The notes under the pieces were generated by a model. It ran no database searches and was not told the origin of the DNA. It worked only from the letters and a program-made list of their open reading frames with translations. From positions 1 to 25,301 of the IMG/VR virus record IMGVR_UViG_3300038454_000007: a stretch of 25,301 nucleotides of DNA; one strand, given 5' to 3'. Positions within the stretch are counted from its first letter, which is position 1. Each line of letters opens with the position of its first letter. Positions 1 to 7,696 of the stretch are shown piece after piece. The DNA comes from a virus. The translations under genes and the position numbers were made by a program.

Positions 1-704
1 TTGCCGCTCGTGCACACCACGAACACTTTCCGCGCATCGTCCGATAGCGCCTTGATACCGGGCAGAATCGCGTCGGCGCAGATCTCGACTTGTTCCGTCA
101 GTCCGACCTCGTTCGTTTCAACGAGCTCCGGGTGGATATTGCCGGAGATAAGATCCCCATTGAGATTCAGCAGATGATCATCGCAAGTCGTGTGTCGCTT
201 CCAGTCGGCCCGGAGCCACAGGACGTTATCCCAGTAGTTCCCCATACGGCGCTTGAATTCCTCGATCCCGTAGGTATTGCGCCCCAGTGTTTCCTCAGCC
301 GTCACTACTTCGCCGCAATGAAGGTCGCTGCACATGGTGACTGGGGTGCCGGGTCGCATGCCGTTTTTCGGCCGACTCCTTGCTGCTACGATCGCCGGAA
401 CCGCCTTAATCCGAGAAAAGAAGTCGGACTCGCGTCGAGCCGCAGCGATCTCTTCCTGCAATCTACGGATCGTGGCCGATGCCTCGCTTCTCTTCTGCCG
501 CTCTACTGCGGCGTCGGGATCCCAAGCCGGACGCGCGCGCGGTTTCAGATGCCGCCCGGCGGTGTCGCCGATCTTGCTGAACCACTCTGATAGCGTTCTC
601 CACGGCATACCGAGCTTGAGTGCTGCCTCGTTGATCGTGTGACTTTCAGAGAGAGCCTTACGGGCCGCGCTCATCTGTTTTTCGCTTGGTCCTGCTTTCG
701 GCAT
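1..704 (-). CDS. HTH plus calcineurin-like metallophosphoesterase (partial, 3' end outside window)
   Basis: Open from an ATG at 704 to the window edge (234 complete codons) with no stop, by manual translation. Residues 11-45 look like a helix-turn-helix (TINEAALKLGMPWRTLSEWF). Residues 65-95 are a charged helix. From residue 122 the calcineurin-like phosphoesterase pattern begins: CSDLHCGE (D127, H129, metal ligands), then NLNGDLISG (G183-D184), and the last visible residues CTSG followed by a codon starting AA, as expected for the GNH motif. The family cleaves phosphoester bonds using two metal ions; the substrate here is unknown. A GAGG ribosome-binding site lies about 10 bases before the ATG. 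It follows the membrane-protein gene after a 64-base gap. Family assignment is fairly sure; the role in the phage (DNA-end, nucleotide or RNA processing) is not. Confidence 0.72.
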   Translation of the reverse strand, partial: MPKAGPSEKQMSAARKALSESHTINEAALKLGMPWRTLSEWFSKIGDTAGRHLKPRARPAWDPDAAVERQKRSEASATIRRLQEEIAAARRESDFFSRIKAVPAIVAARSRPKNGMRPGTPVTMCSDLHCGEVVTAEETLGRNTYGIEEFKRRMGNYWDNVLWLRADWKRHTTCDDHLLNLNGDLISGNIHPELVETNEVGLTEQVEICADAILPGIKALSDDARKVFVVCTSG

Positions 705-768
705 GTTTTTGAGCCTCAATACCGTTGATCGCGCCGGGGAGCCGGGAGCAGCCGATCCCCCGACGCGA

Positions 769-1284
769 TCACCGGAAACCTTCGCGCTGCGGCCACTCAG
801 CCGTCGTGCGCCATGACTGGACGCCTTCTAGCGGCGTTTTGATCCATTCCCCTGCCGCGTCGCAATCGACACCACGCGCGAACGGTCGACCACCATTCAG
901 CCGACAGATCGCGCCGCTAGAGATCTCCCAACGGGCTTCGTTCTCGGCTTCGGCTTTTCGTCTCGCCGCGCGCTCGTCTCGAACATCGGATCGCAGGCCC
1001 CGGACCTCCGACACGATCTCGTCGAGCCGCGGCGCCGGATCGGTCGGCTTGTGGCGCAGAACCTCGAAAGCGCCCACACCGCCCAGGGCTGCAATAATCG
1101 CGATCACGCCTGACGCCCAGGCCGGCACGGTTGCTTTAGCGTGCGCGGCGGGCTGCAGAGCCGCGATCTGAAGCTTCAGGGCGCCGATCTGGCTCCGGGC
1201 TTCGGTCAACGCCCGCTCGTAGTGCGCGGACGGATCCGTCCGATCGCGGTAGTTCCGCGGCCGTTCGCTATAGCCGTCGTTCAC
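769..1284 (-). CDS. Single-pass membrane protein with coiled coils, function unknown
   Basis: 171 residues with a GTG start that overlaps the upstream stop (GTGA). Visible parts: a charged N-terminus, a heptad-like helix at about 20-45, one clear membrane segment at about 53-76 (VPAWASGVIAIIAALGGVGA), then a strongly charged helix at about 85-118 and a C-terminal domain with two cysteines (C127, C141) that could form a disulfide outside the cytoplasm. It lies after the fibre module and next to a coiled-coil gene, where lysis genes (holin, spanin) often sit. The topology resembles an inner-membrane spanin, but no diagnostic motif is visible and no endolysin is in the window. I therefore leave the function open. 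Confidence 0.6.
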   Translation of the reverse strand: MNDGYSERPRNYRDRTDPSAHYERALTEARSQIGALKLQIAALQPAAHAKATVPAWASGVIAIIAALGGVGAFEVLRHKPTDPAPRLDEIVSEVRGLRSDVRDERAARRKAEAENEARWEISSGAICRLNGGRPFARGVDCDAAGEWIKTPLEGVQSWRTTAEWPQREGFR

Positions 1285-1607
1285 TTACCGGACTTTGGCG
1301 AATCGTCCCCGATTCGTGTCGCCTTCTCTAGGCGTTGCTGCTCCAGCGCCGCTTCATGCTTATCGACCATGAGCCTTAGGATCTGAAGATCGGAGCGGAG
1401 CCCGATCACTTCGCTTGCACAGTGCTGTGCGGCGGTTCGCGCCAGATCGGCCCGCCCGCTCGATTCCTGTACGATCCCTTTGAGGTCGGCGACTAGGCCC
1501 TTGATCCCTTGTAGTTCTGCTAGCACTAGCTCGAGCGTCGAGCGCTCGCCGGGAAGCGAAACTGGCTCTAACTGAAGCGGCTTAGCGGCCGACTTACTAC
1601 GGCTCAT
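1281..1607 (-). CDS. Small coiled-coil protein, function unknown
   Basis: 108 residues, starting at an ATG that overlaps the end of the esterase gene by 4 bases and ending in a 4-base overlap with the membrane-protein gene. The region from about 24 to 97 is almost entirely helical with heptad-like spacing of Leu, Ile and Val (for example LELVLAELQGIKGLVADLKG), which predicts a coiled coil. There is no signal peptide or membrane segment. I do not recognise the family. Tight coupling to both neighbours suggests co-expression with the membrane protein; a partner role to it, or a small fibre-associated chaperone, are both only possibilities. Confidence 0.6.
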   Translation of the reverse strand: MSRSKSAAKPLQLEPVSLPGERSTLELVLAELQGIKGLVADLKGIVQESSGRADLARTAAQHCASEVIGLRSDLQILRLMVDKHEAALEQQRLEKATRIGDDSPKSGK

Positions 1608-2449
1608 TGGGGCCTTACAGTTTGTGCGACGGCGGATGCGACAATCGATACTCCTAAGGCATTATAGTGCAAGGCGTCGCCTTGTATGCCGCTAGGCCCG
1701 ACAGCCGCGTCTACCAGGTAAGCGTTAGGATCCGAAGCAACGTAGCTCACAAGCTGATCTCTTACGGTTGATCGAAAAGCAAGCGAAGTAAACTGATCTG
1801 AAAGCTGCAGTATGTAAGCTTTCATTCCAGCGCCGTATAGCGCTCTTTGCTCGGCTAAGAGAAACTGGAAGTTTGCTGCAGTAGCATTCGCTCCGGCTGA
1901 ACTGGCTGCGTTCGACTCGCCGATCGACCATATCTGATAGATGTTTTGCTTACCCCCGAACGCAGCGCGAGCTGCGGCGACAGTGTCACGGAAGTCATTA
2001 TAGAGCACGCCTCCGCCTTGGTTCGAGTGCCATGTAGCAATAGTCGTCGCGCCCTGCGAGAACATGATCACTAGTAGCGGCCGCTCGAATCGGTCGCGAA
2101 TCATCTTTCCTGCTAGGCACCAAGGCCCGTAATGCAGCGTGCCGGCAACGTCCTTAGGGCCCAGAAACTCTATAGCACTCGAAGCGTAAACGTAGTTATT
2201 GTTGCTCTTAACCCAATTATAGACAAGCGGAGTTGGAAGCCCGGGGAGAGGCCCAATAACATTATGTGTCTGGTTATTGCTTTGGCCTGCAAAAACCGCA
2301 ACGTCTACTGGATAGTCTGCACCGTAGGGCGGACCGGGGCGCGTATAGCTAGCGTCGTAGGGGATCTCCATCTCAGTCCCACAGCCCGCGATCACTATGG
2401 CGACAGTCAACGTCAGCCACTGTTTCACGCGATCACCCTGACAGCCCAT
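1604..2449 (-). CDS. SGNH-family (sialate O-acetylesterase-like) esterase lipoprotein
   Basis: 281 residues from the ATG at 2449 (TGATG overlap with the upstream gene). A GTG at 2428 preceded by AGGGTGA is an attractive alternative, because it leaves a classic lipoprotein signal: VKQWLTLTVAIVIAGC, with lipobox IAGC and lipidated Cys23. SGNH blocks are visible: FAGQSN at 53-58 (nucleophile Ser57), WSIGESN at 174-180, and DALH at 258-261 (catalytic Asp258 and His261). GQSN and GESN are the form seen in the SASA/sialate O-acetylesterase group of carbohydrate esterases, which remove acetyl groups from sugars. It follows receptor-binding-type genes. A role in deacetylating a surface polysaccharide is likely from context. 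The lipobox is odd for a virion part and suggests an exported, membrane-anchored enzyme. Confidence 0.75.
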   Translation of the reverse strand: MGCQGDRVKQWLTLTVAIVIAGCGTEMEIPYDASYTRPGPPYGADYPVDVAVFAGQSNNQTHNVIGPLPGLPTPLVYNWVKSNNNYVYASSAIEFLGPKDVAGTLHYGPWCLAGKMIRDRFERPLLVIMFSQGATTIATWHSNQGGGVLYNDFRDTVAAARAAFGGKQNIYQIWSIGESNAASSAGANATAANFQFLLAEQRALYGAGMKAYILQLSDQFTSLAFRSTVRDQLVSYVASDPNAYLVDAAVGPSGIQGDALHYNALGVSIVASAVAQTVRPQ

Positions 2450-3210
2450 CAGACCAAGCCTGCTCCGTAGCGAGCGGTCACGTAAGCGTCTAGATCCGTC
2501 GTCTGCGCCCCGCTAGGCTGAGCATCGAATATTGCGAGGTCGCTGATTCGGAAGTTGCCAGGAAGCCCGCCCACCGGGTCTGTTCCGAGCGAGAAGCCGG
2601 CTGCCGGATCGGTGTTGCCGGCGCTTGTTCCGGCTGCGACGTTGGTGGCGATGATTTTGAGATAGTCTGACGTGGTGCCGAGGAAGCCCGCCTCTACACG
2701 TCCCCAAGCTCCAATGGTGAGAGCCGCATTCGTATTGACGAGCACAGTGTTCAGCATACGCCACTGCGGCGTCACTGGGTTTTGCGTCAGACTCATATGC
2801 GACGCGGCCGCGCCGAAACCGCAGATACGGTCGCCGTTCGTCCACGTAACCTGACTCACTACCATCCAGATAATCGTGGGTGTCGTCGCAGGCGCCGGAC
2901 GATCGATCGCGGCATTGATCAGTCGATCATTGGAGCCATCGAACAGAATCGAGGGAGTCGAATTGGGACCGCCTGAAGCTTCGAAGGTTGGCTGATTCGC
3001 CCCTGTGCCCTGCGCCAGATGAAACCCATTACCACTCTGATCGCTCCACTGGGAGACTCCCGTCCCGATCGTGACGCCGAGGTCGGCGCGCCACCAAGCG
3101 ACCGTATTAGCGCCCATGATGGTTGCGGGCGTAATAGGAGGCGGCGGGCTACCGACGACGATCCGATCGTCGTCTAGTGCTGCAGCGAGTAACATCATGT
3201 GCGGGATCAC
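2449..3210 (-). CDS. LamG/concanavalin-like fibre or receptor-binding protein
   Basis: 253 residues. The first codon is a GTG overlapping the previous stop (TAGTG); an ATG at residue 5 (3198) is an alternative. After a Pro-rich linker (SPPPPITPAT, 21-30) comes a pattern typical of laminin-G/concanavalin-like domains in phage tail and surface proteins: VAWWRADLGV, then VSQWSDQSGNG, an ILFDGSNDRL strand pair, and a final DLDAYVTARYG. These domains bind carbohydrates. Its position in the fibre module, directly before the esterase gene, supports recognition of a glycan on the host surface. The domain call rests on motif appearance only. Confidence 0.62.
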   Translation of the reverse strand: MIPHMMLLAAALDDDRIVVGSPPPPITPATIMGANTVAWWRADLGVTIGTGVSQWSDQSGNGFHLAQGTGANQPTFEASGGPNSTPSILFDGSNDRLINAAIDRPAPATTPTIIWMVVSQVTWTNGDRICGFGAAASHMSLTQNPVTPQWRMLNTVLVNTNAALTIGAWGRVEAGFLGTTSDYLKIIATNVAAGTSAGNTDPAAGFSLGTDPVGGLPGNFRISDLAIFDAQPSGAQTTDLDAYVTARYGAGLV

Positions 3211-3470
3211 TACTCGTCCTCGCTCTCGAAGATCACTGTCGTCGCATCCTGATCGACACTCTCGGCCCGCAGCGCGTCATCGATCACGTAGAGCGGGAAG
3301 CGCTGCAAAAGATCCGTTCGTTTCGCAAGCCCTGCCGCGATCGCCTGCCGTAACGTCACAGGCCCTGATACGACCTCTTGAGTCGCGGCGAAGTAGCCTC
3401 CGATATCGATCGACGTGCTAGAAGAGTAAGAGCCCGGCGAATCGGGGGCGTGCCCAGGAAAGTCAGCCAT
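3210..3470 (-). CDS. Small fibre-module protein, unknown function
   Basis: 86 residues, ATG start, ending in a TAGTG overlap with the LamG-like gene. The N-terminus is Ser/Gly/Pro rich (PGSYSSSTSIDIGGYF), followed by a short helical part (TLRQAIAAGLAKRTDLLQRF) and an acidic tail. There is no membrane segment or cysteine motif. It sits between two fibre-type genes and is translationally coupled to the next one. It could be a fibre assembly protein or a connector between fibre subunits, but I do not recognise it. Confidence 0.5.
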   Translation of the reverse strand: MADFPGHAPDSPGSYSSSTSIDIGGYFAATQEVVSGPVTLRQAIAAGLAKRTDLLQRFPLYVIDDALRAESVDQDATTVIFESEDE

Positions 3471-3474
3471 TGGA

Positions 3475-4524
3475 TCACGCTGTTAGGACGATGGTGGATC
3501 GATTCCACGGCAGAATGAACCGATCGAACTGCATAAACTGCCGTACGTTACCGGTGCTCGGGTATCCGGAGCCGATCGAGATATTGTTACGCCCAACCCA
3601 CATGTCAGGAATGAATGCGTGATCGCCTACGAAGTTTGCGGTGTTGGACACGGCGCGGGTTCCCCACAGAGGATTATCGTTATCGGGATCGGCCGTTGTG
3701 ATCGCGGCTGTGCCGCCAGTATTACCGAAGCCCACGTGTCCGAGGCGCACATTGAAGTTCGACGCGCCGCTACGCCCCTGTAGGAACGTCGCACCGGTAG
3801 TGTCGGTCCAGTCTGCGGGCGCGGGTGTGCTCGACGCCGGGGCAGCCGTTGCGGTCCCTAGCGCCCCAATGAGAATTGGTGTGGTCCACCACGACTTGAC
3901 TTGCTGCGGCTTGACGAAAACCCAAGCTCCGCAGACGAAGTTGTTCCGCATGAACACGATCACGGTATAGGTTCCGTCTGAAGACAAAACTAGGTGCATA
4001 ACCGTATTGTTGCTCGCGTTCGAGGTCGCCCCCCACGTTGACCCGGCGTTTACCAGCGTAGTTGAATTGAGGGCTGTGGGGGCAGCTGTCGCCGTCCCAT
4101 CGGCGCCACCGTTAGCCGCACCAAAACCGGTCGGGCTAAAGACCATCGTCAGGTTATTGACCGTTGCACTATTGCAGTCGAGCAGTAGCGCCGCGTTAGA
4201 CGCCAGCCCGGTCTGCCGCAACACGATCCAGCTATGGTTGTTGCCGGCGGTGTTATGAACGATATCACCGATCGCCGACCATCGATCGACGCCGTCGCCG
4301 TTTCCGAAGGCACCCGCACCGTTATTCGAACCCCAAACGGTCCAGCCGCCAGTCGGCGAGGGCAGCGAGCTTCCGTCGCTGGCCGTGAAGCCAGACGTGG
4401 ACGCCTTCATTCCGTTTTTGACACCGAGCAGGAAGTTATCGGTTTGGGTCTCGAGCGTTCCGCTCAGAGCCAACGTCTGATTGACTAGAAACTGCTGTGT
4501 CAGGGTGAGACTAGGAAGTGCCAT
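3475..4524 (-). CDS. Tail fibre/appendage structural protein
   Basis: 349 residues with an ATG start 6 bases after the upstream gene. The protein is rich in Ser, Thr, Asn, Gly and Ala with short beta-strand-like stretches (for example HSWIVLRQTG, HLVLSSDGTYTVIVFM), low in charge, and lacks signal peptide or enzyme motifs. This composition is usual for beta-rich phage fibre or appendage proteins. Its place between the fibre-adaptor-like gene and the LamG-like gene supports a virion surface role. No specific family is recognised. Confidence 0.55.
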   Translation of the reverse strand: MALPSLTLTQQFLVNQTLALSGTLETQTDNFLLGVKNGMKASTSGFTASDGSSLPSPTGGWTVWGSNNGAGAFGNGDGVDRWSAIGDIVHNTAGNNHSWIVLRQTGLASNAALLLDCNSATVNNLTMVFSPTGFGAANGGADGTATAAPTALNSTTLVNAGSTWGATSNASNNTVMHLVLSSDGTYTVIVFMRNNFVCGAWVFVKPQQVKSWWTTPILIGALGTATAAPASSTPAPADWTDTTGATFLQGRSGASNFNVRLGHVGFGNTGGTAAITTADPDNDNPLWGTRAVSNTANFVGDHAFIPDMWVGRNNISIGSGYPSTGNVRQFMQFDRFILPWNRSTIVLTA

Positions 4525-4530
4525 CGATCC

Positions 4531-5172
4531 TCACGTTAGACTGATGATCATGCGCGCGCCGGTAACGAGCAGTCCGGTTTGCGAGTTGGCGCCACTCTCA
4601 CCAATGAAAGAGAGATAGTAGCTGTCGCTCGTCGTAAGTGTGTGATTGAGGCCGCTAACTGTGAGGGTTCGAAGTGCTTCGTACGCTACGACGTTGGCAG
4701 CGTTATCTTGAGCGTTCGAGCCCAGCTGAGTGAGCGCGCTCGCAGCCGAATAGCCCTGACGAAAAACCTGCAGGATCGGCTGGCTTGCCGGCAGCGCGCC
4801 GTGGCCGTTCGACGGACGGTATGAGATCGAAACGCTCTTGAGCTTGAGGGTTCCGTTTCCCATGCGGACCGGAAGCGGGAGCATAAAGCTCGCTGAGGTC
4901 GTCGACTGATTACACCCCGCCGCGTTCGCGCCCGGACCCTGTCCAAGCAAAAAGCTAAAGTTAGTCGCGACCAGCATGGTCAGCGGAACCGCGATATCGG
5001 CGTCAGGCTTCCAACCCTCAACCGCCAGATCGAGAGTGTCTTTGATGTATCGAGTGCGATTCGAGAGCGCCTGGAAGCCGACTTCGACTGACGCCGCAGT
5101 GCGTGCATCCCCCGGGTCAGGTACAGTAACACTGGAAGTATATGTGCTAACTTCAGTTAGAGTATGTGACAT
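4531..5172 (-). CDS. Tail fibre protein with phage adaptor-like N-terminus
   Basis: 213 residues, ATG in a TAATG overlap with the HNH gene stop. The first 45 residues (VTVPDPGDARTAASVEVGFQ, then ALSNRTRYIKD) match a segment common at the N-terminus of phage fibre and appendage proteins, where a short strand is followed by a helix that precedes trimeric shaft or head domains. The remainder is beta-rich with no enzyme motif. It lies downstream of the baseplate module, interrupted from it by the HNH gene. The assignment as a fibre component is inference from this N-terminal segment and position. Confidence 0.6.
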   Translation of the reverse strand: MSHTLTEVSTYTSSVTVPDPGDARTAASVEVGFQALSNRTRYIKDTLDLAVEGWKPDADIAVPLTMLVATNFSFLLGQGPGANAAGCNQSTTSASFMLPLPVRMGNGTLKLKSVSISYRPSNGHGALPASQPILQVFRQGYSAASALTQLGSNAQDNAANVVAYEALRTLTVSGLNHTLTTSDSYYLSFIGESGANSQTGLLVTGARMIISLT

Positions 5173-5732
5173 TAGCTGATCTCACGATGCGCTTCGATGT
5201 AATCGGCTGCGGTTCGCATAAGCTCCGGATCGTCTTTAAAAGCACCGAGAGCCCCATTGCAAAGCCCGCACAAGAGCTTTCTACGGCGTCCAGTGTCGTG
5301 GTCGTGATCTGCTACCAGCTGGCCAGAGGCGCCCTTAACGAACGATTTCTGATCTCCCGACACACCGCACAGGAAACACTTACCGTTTTGCTGTCGAAAG
5401 GCTTTCAGGTAGTCTGAGCTTGTCCAGCCTGTAGTATCGAATCTATGGCGCACCGTGCGCCGGCAGTTCGAACATAGGATATCGTCACTGTAATCAGCGC
5501 GCGCGCTGAACTGACCTTGCGTACCGCGCATGCAAAATTCAGAACCGCATAGCTCACAATCCAAATAGAGCGGTATTTTCAGAGATGGGCCACCCTCGCC
5601 ACGAATGAATCTATAGTGCTGTTTAAAGCAAGTGCGAGAGCAAAACTTCCGCTGATTGCCAAACGGTGGCTCGATCGTCGCCCTGCACCATGCGCAGATG
5701 CGATATCTTGTTTTGGTCGCCACATGTATCAC
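5172..5732 (-). CDS. Endonuclease VII-family HNH endonuclease with extra zinc fingers
   Basis: 186 residues, GTG start with AGGAG about 10 bases upstream. The C-terminal domain carries the recombination-endonuclease-VII signature: NGKCFLCG (C119, C122), VADHDHDTG (141-148), LLCGLCNGALG (C155, C158, N159) and DDPELMRTAADYIE. The N-terminal part adds two more cysteine pairs sets, CAWC with FCSRTC (C13, C16, C31, C35) and CELC with CSNC (C59, C62, C87, C90), likely zinc sites for DNA recognition. Members nick or cut DNA, either as junction resolvases or free-standing homing endonucleases. It interrupts baseplate and fibre genes, and a copy of the TCAGTTCCTTAG repeat lies 13 bases before its start. 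Mobile-endonuclease behaviour is plausible but not shown. Confidence 0.82.
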   Translation of the reverse strand: MIHVATKTRYRICAWCRATIEPPFGNQRKFCSRTCFKQHYRFIRGEGGPSLKIPLYLDCELCGSEFCMRGTQGQFSARADYSDDILCSNCRRTVRHRFDTTGWTSSDYLKAFRQQNGKCFLCGVSGDQKSFVKGASGQLVADHDHDTGRRRKLLCGLCNGALGAFKDDPELMRTAADYIEAHREIS

Positions 5733-5741
5733 GGTGTCAAG

Positions 5742-5757
5742 GCTCCTAAGGAACTGA
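5742..5757 (-). promoter_or_regulatory. Repeat element copy D, TCAGTTCCTTAGNAGC
   Basis: Exact 12-base core TCAGTTCCTTAG (5746-5757, minus strand) plus the AGC extension. It lies in the 33-base gap between the baseplate gp48-like gene and the HNH gene, 13 bases before the HNH GTG start. The extension merges with the AGGAG ribosome-binding site of the HNH gene. Non-coding, so sequence conservation here cannot be explained by protein constraint. Confidence 0.75.
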
Positions 5758-5765
5758 AGTCAACC

Positions 5766-6500
5766 CTAATCCACGCTGATCGTGATCGCTTCCTCCTCGC
5801 CCCACACACCGGGATCCGACCACAGGCCGTCCGGCGGCTCGTCCCAAAGCTCGGTGCCGGGCTGGAGCAAGATCACGTAACCGAATGGGTGCTGCGAGTT
5901 CCACTCCGACGGCACGAGCCGAAGATCGGCAACGTCCTCTGTCGAGAGATCGGTGTCCCACGTCCCGCCGTCGCTCCACACGCCTCCCGAGCCCCAGGTG
6001 CCATCGCGATCGACGTGTACGGGCCAGAAGTAGTATAGAAACCAACGCGCCCACAGAAGGGGATCGCCAGGCGGCGCGAATTGCGTCCCGGATACCGAGA
6101 TCGTTCCGTCCGGGTCGCGGCGATACCGTTTTCCGTTCGCGTATGTGAGATCCATCCTAAAAGGGGTTGTGGCCCAAAAAGCGCCGGCTTGCTGGAGCAG
6201 CGCGTACGGCCCGCCCCTAATACGATGATGGTCGAGGTACGGGATCAGGCGCGCGGCATAGGATACATCGAGCTCGTTTCGGCCGCGGCGGATGCGCCGT
6301 TCGCGACCGATGAGGCCCAACGAGTCGTATTCGCCATCGTGGCCGGGTAAGCGTCGTTTGACGCCCTGCACCGCCATCGTGCCGAGCTCATCGAACATGA
6401 GGCCGATCGCCTCAAGTAACTTCGCGCCCAGAGTGCCACGAAGCCACCACGGCACTAGACGCGGTAACAGTTCGCGGAACGTGAAAACGGTATCGGCCAC
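5766..6500 (-). CDS. Baseplate protein, Mu gp48 / P2 gpI-like
   Basis: 244 residues, GTG start right after the baseplate J gene stop. Visible: an N-terminal helical segment (LPRLVPWWLRGTLGAKLLEA, 13-32, then LMFDELGTM) and later YFWPVHVDRDGTWGSGGVW, a Trp/Gly-rich part often seen in tail proteins of this position. In P2- and Mu-type phages the protein following baseplate J (gpI, gp48) completes the baseplate wedge and attaches the fibres. Gene order gp46-gp47-gp48 is preserved here, which is the main support; sequence similarity is weak by eye. Confidence 0.62.
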   Translation of the reverse strand: MADTVFTFRELLPRLVPWWLRGTLGAKLLEAIGLMFDELGTMAVQGVKRRLPGHDGEYDSLGLIGRERRIRRGRNELDVSYAARLIPYLDHHRIRGGPYALLQQAGAFWATTPFRMDLTYANGKRYRRDPDGTISVSGTQFAPPGDPLLWARWFLYYFWPVHVDRDGTWGSGGVWSDGGTWDTDLSTEDVADLRLVPSEWNSQHPFGYVILLQPGTELWDEPPDGLWSDPGVWGEEEAITISVD

Positions 6501-6502
6501 GG

Positions 6503-7696
6503 CTACACCGTCCCGAATGGGGCGATCTGAGTCACGGTGCCCGTAACTGCGCCGAGCACGGGCACGTCCGAGATCGCAAGATCAAGATTGGAGGCGGGCA
6601 GGATTACGTCGACTCGGACGATCGGAAGCTTTACGCCGTTCGCGCTCGCGCGTCCGATCGCAGCTTGAATCGCGCTGATGTAGATCCGCCCGACCTCAGG
6701 CGAGATCACATCGCCCCCAATCGGCATCGTGCGCGTGAAGGTAGCGAGCTCGGTTTCGATTGCGGTTTTGATCTGGGCGTCAGTAAGAGCGATCGAGCTA
6801 TAGAGCCAGACCTGGTAGGTATACGCGACTACTACGGGCGTAGCGCTGACTAGCGCGGCGTTTACGGCGAGCGGTTCGGCCTGCTTATTCACGGCGTCTT
6901 GCAGAGCACCGAGATCTGTCGCGGGGTCTGAGGCCGTGCCGGTAACACCTCCGGTCGCAGTCGCGACATAGACCGTAACGTTACCGAAGCCGTCTTTGGT
7001 CATTCTCACGCGCGTGACGCCGATCGCGGTGCCGTCGAGCCGCGTCGCGTTCTTGCAAACGAACGAGTAAGCGTCAGGCGGACCATTCGGGCTAAGGCTT
7101 CCTAGTTTTTCGTCGGCGCGCGCTTGTAGCTCGGGGTCTTCTTCGGCGTCTAAGCCGATCAGAGCCGTCGCGTTCGTCACGGTCAGGCCGGCGATTGGCG
7201 GTACGAGCGTATCGATCTCGCCCACGAATGCGGTCGAATCCGAACCCTGCTCGAAAGCCTCAGTCGGCACCGGCACGTCTATCTCGAGAGCGTCGATGTG
7301 CACCGCGGCGGTGTTTCGATACTGCTTCTTGGTCGCACTGTTCTCGAAGACGAGCTCGTCGGGGTCGAAGTCGTAGATCCCCGGTGTCGAGTTACTGATC
7401 TCGACTTGTCCAGACGCGAACCGGGCCTCTATGCGCTCTACATTGCGCGTGTAGCGCGCGACGAGTGTAAGCCAATCGCCCGACGACAGCGCCAGAAACC
7501 CTGACTTGTTAATCAGCGCGATGAGCTGGCTAAGCGCCGATCCCACGATCGCTGTTCCGGCGATAATAGTCCGCACAACGGCGCCGGGTTTCCAGTTCGT
7601 GGTTGCGACACCGTTTGCGGCTAGCGTCGAGTAGATCGATTCGCGAACTTCGTCGACGGTTAAGGGTTTAACGAGATCTTCTACAGACGCAGCCAT
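6503..7696 (-). CDS. Baseplate J-like wedge protein (Mu gp47-like)
   Basis: 397 residues, ATG in a TAATG overlap with the wedge gene. The family layout is clear: an N-terminal helix region ending in SGDWLTLVARYTRNVERIEA (about 72-91), a beta-rich middle with TPGIYDFDPDEL and AFEQGSDSTAFVGEIDTL, then the characteristic ATALIGLDAEEDPELQARAD and a C-terminal domain with a VRVDVI strand. Baseplate J proteins form the wedge ring around the hub and transmit the contraction signal. Length is close to the usual 350-400 residues. Neighbours gp46-like and gp48-like agree. Confidence 0.9.
   Translation of the reverse strand: MAASVEDLVKPLTVDEVRESIYSTLAANGVATTNWKPGAVVRTIIAGTAIVGSALSQLIALINKSGFLALSSGDWLTLVARYTRNVERIEARFASGQVEISNSTPGIYDFDPDELVFENSATKKQYRNTAAVHIDALEIDVPVPTEAFEQGSDSTAFVGEIDTLVPPIAGLTVTNATALIGLDAEEDPELQARADEKLGSLSPNGPPDAYSFVCKNATRLDGTAIGVTRVRMTKDGFGNVTVYVATATGGVTGTASDPATDLGALQDAVNKQAEPLAVNAALVSATPVVVAYTYQVWLYSSIALTDAQIKTAIETELATFTRTMPIGGDVISPEVGRIYISAIQAAIGRASANGVKLPIVRVDVILPASNLDLAISDVPVLGAVTGTVTQIAPFGTV

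Noticed and set aside
736-760. Hairpin with GGGGA/TCCCC arms between the membrane-protein and phosphoesterase genes
   Set aside because: The stem is short and interrupted, with no T-run, so it does not support a terminator.
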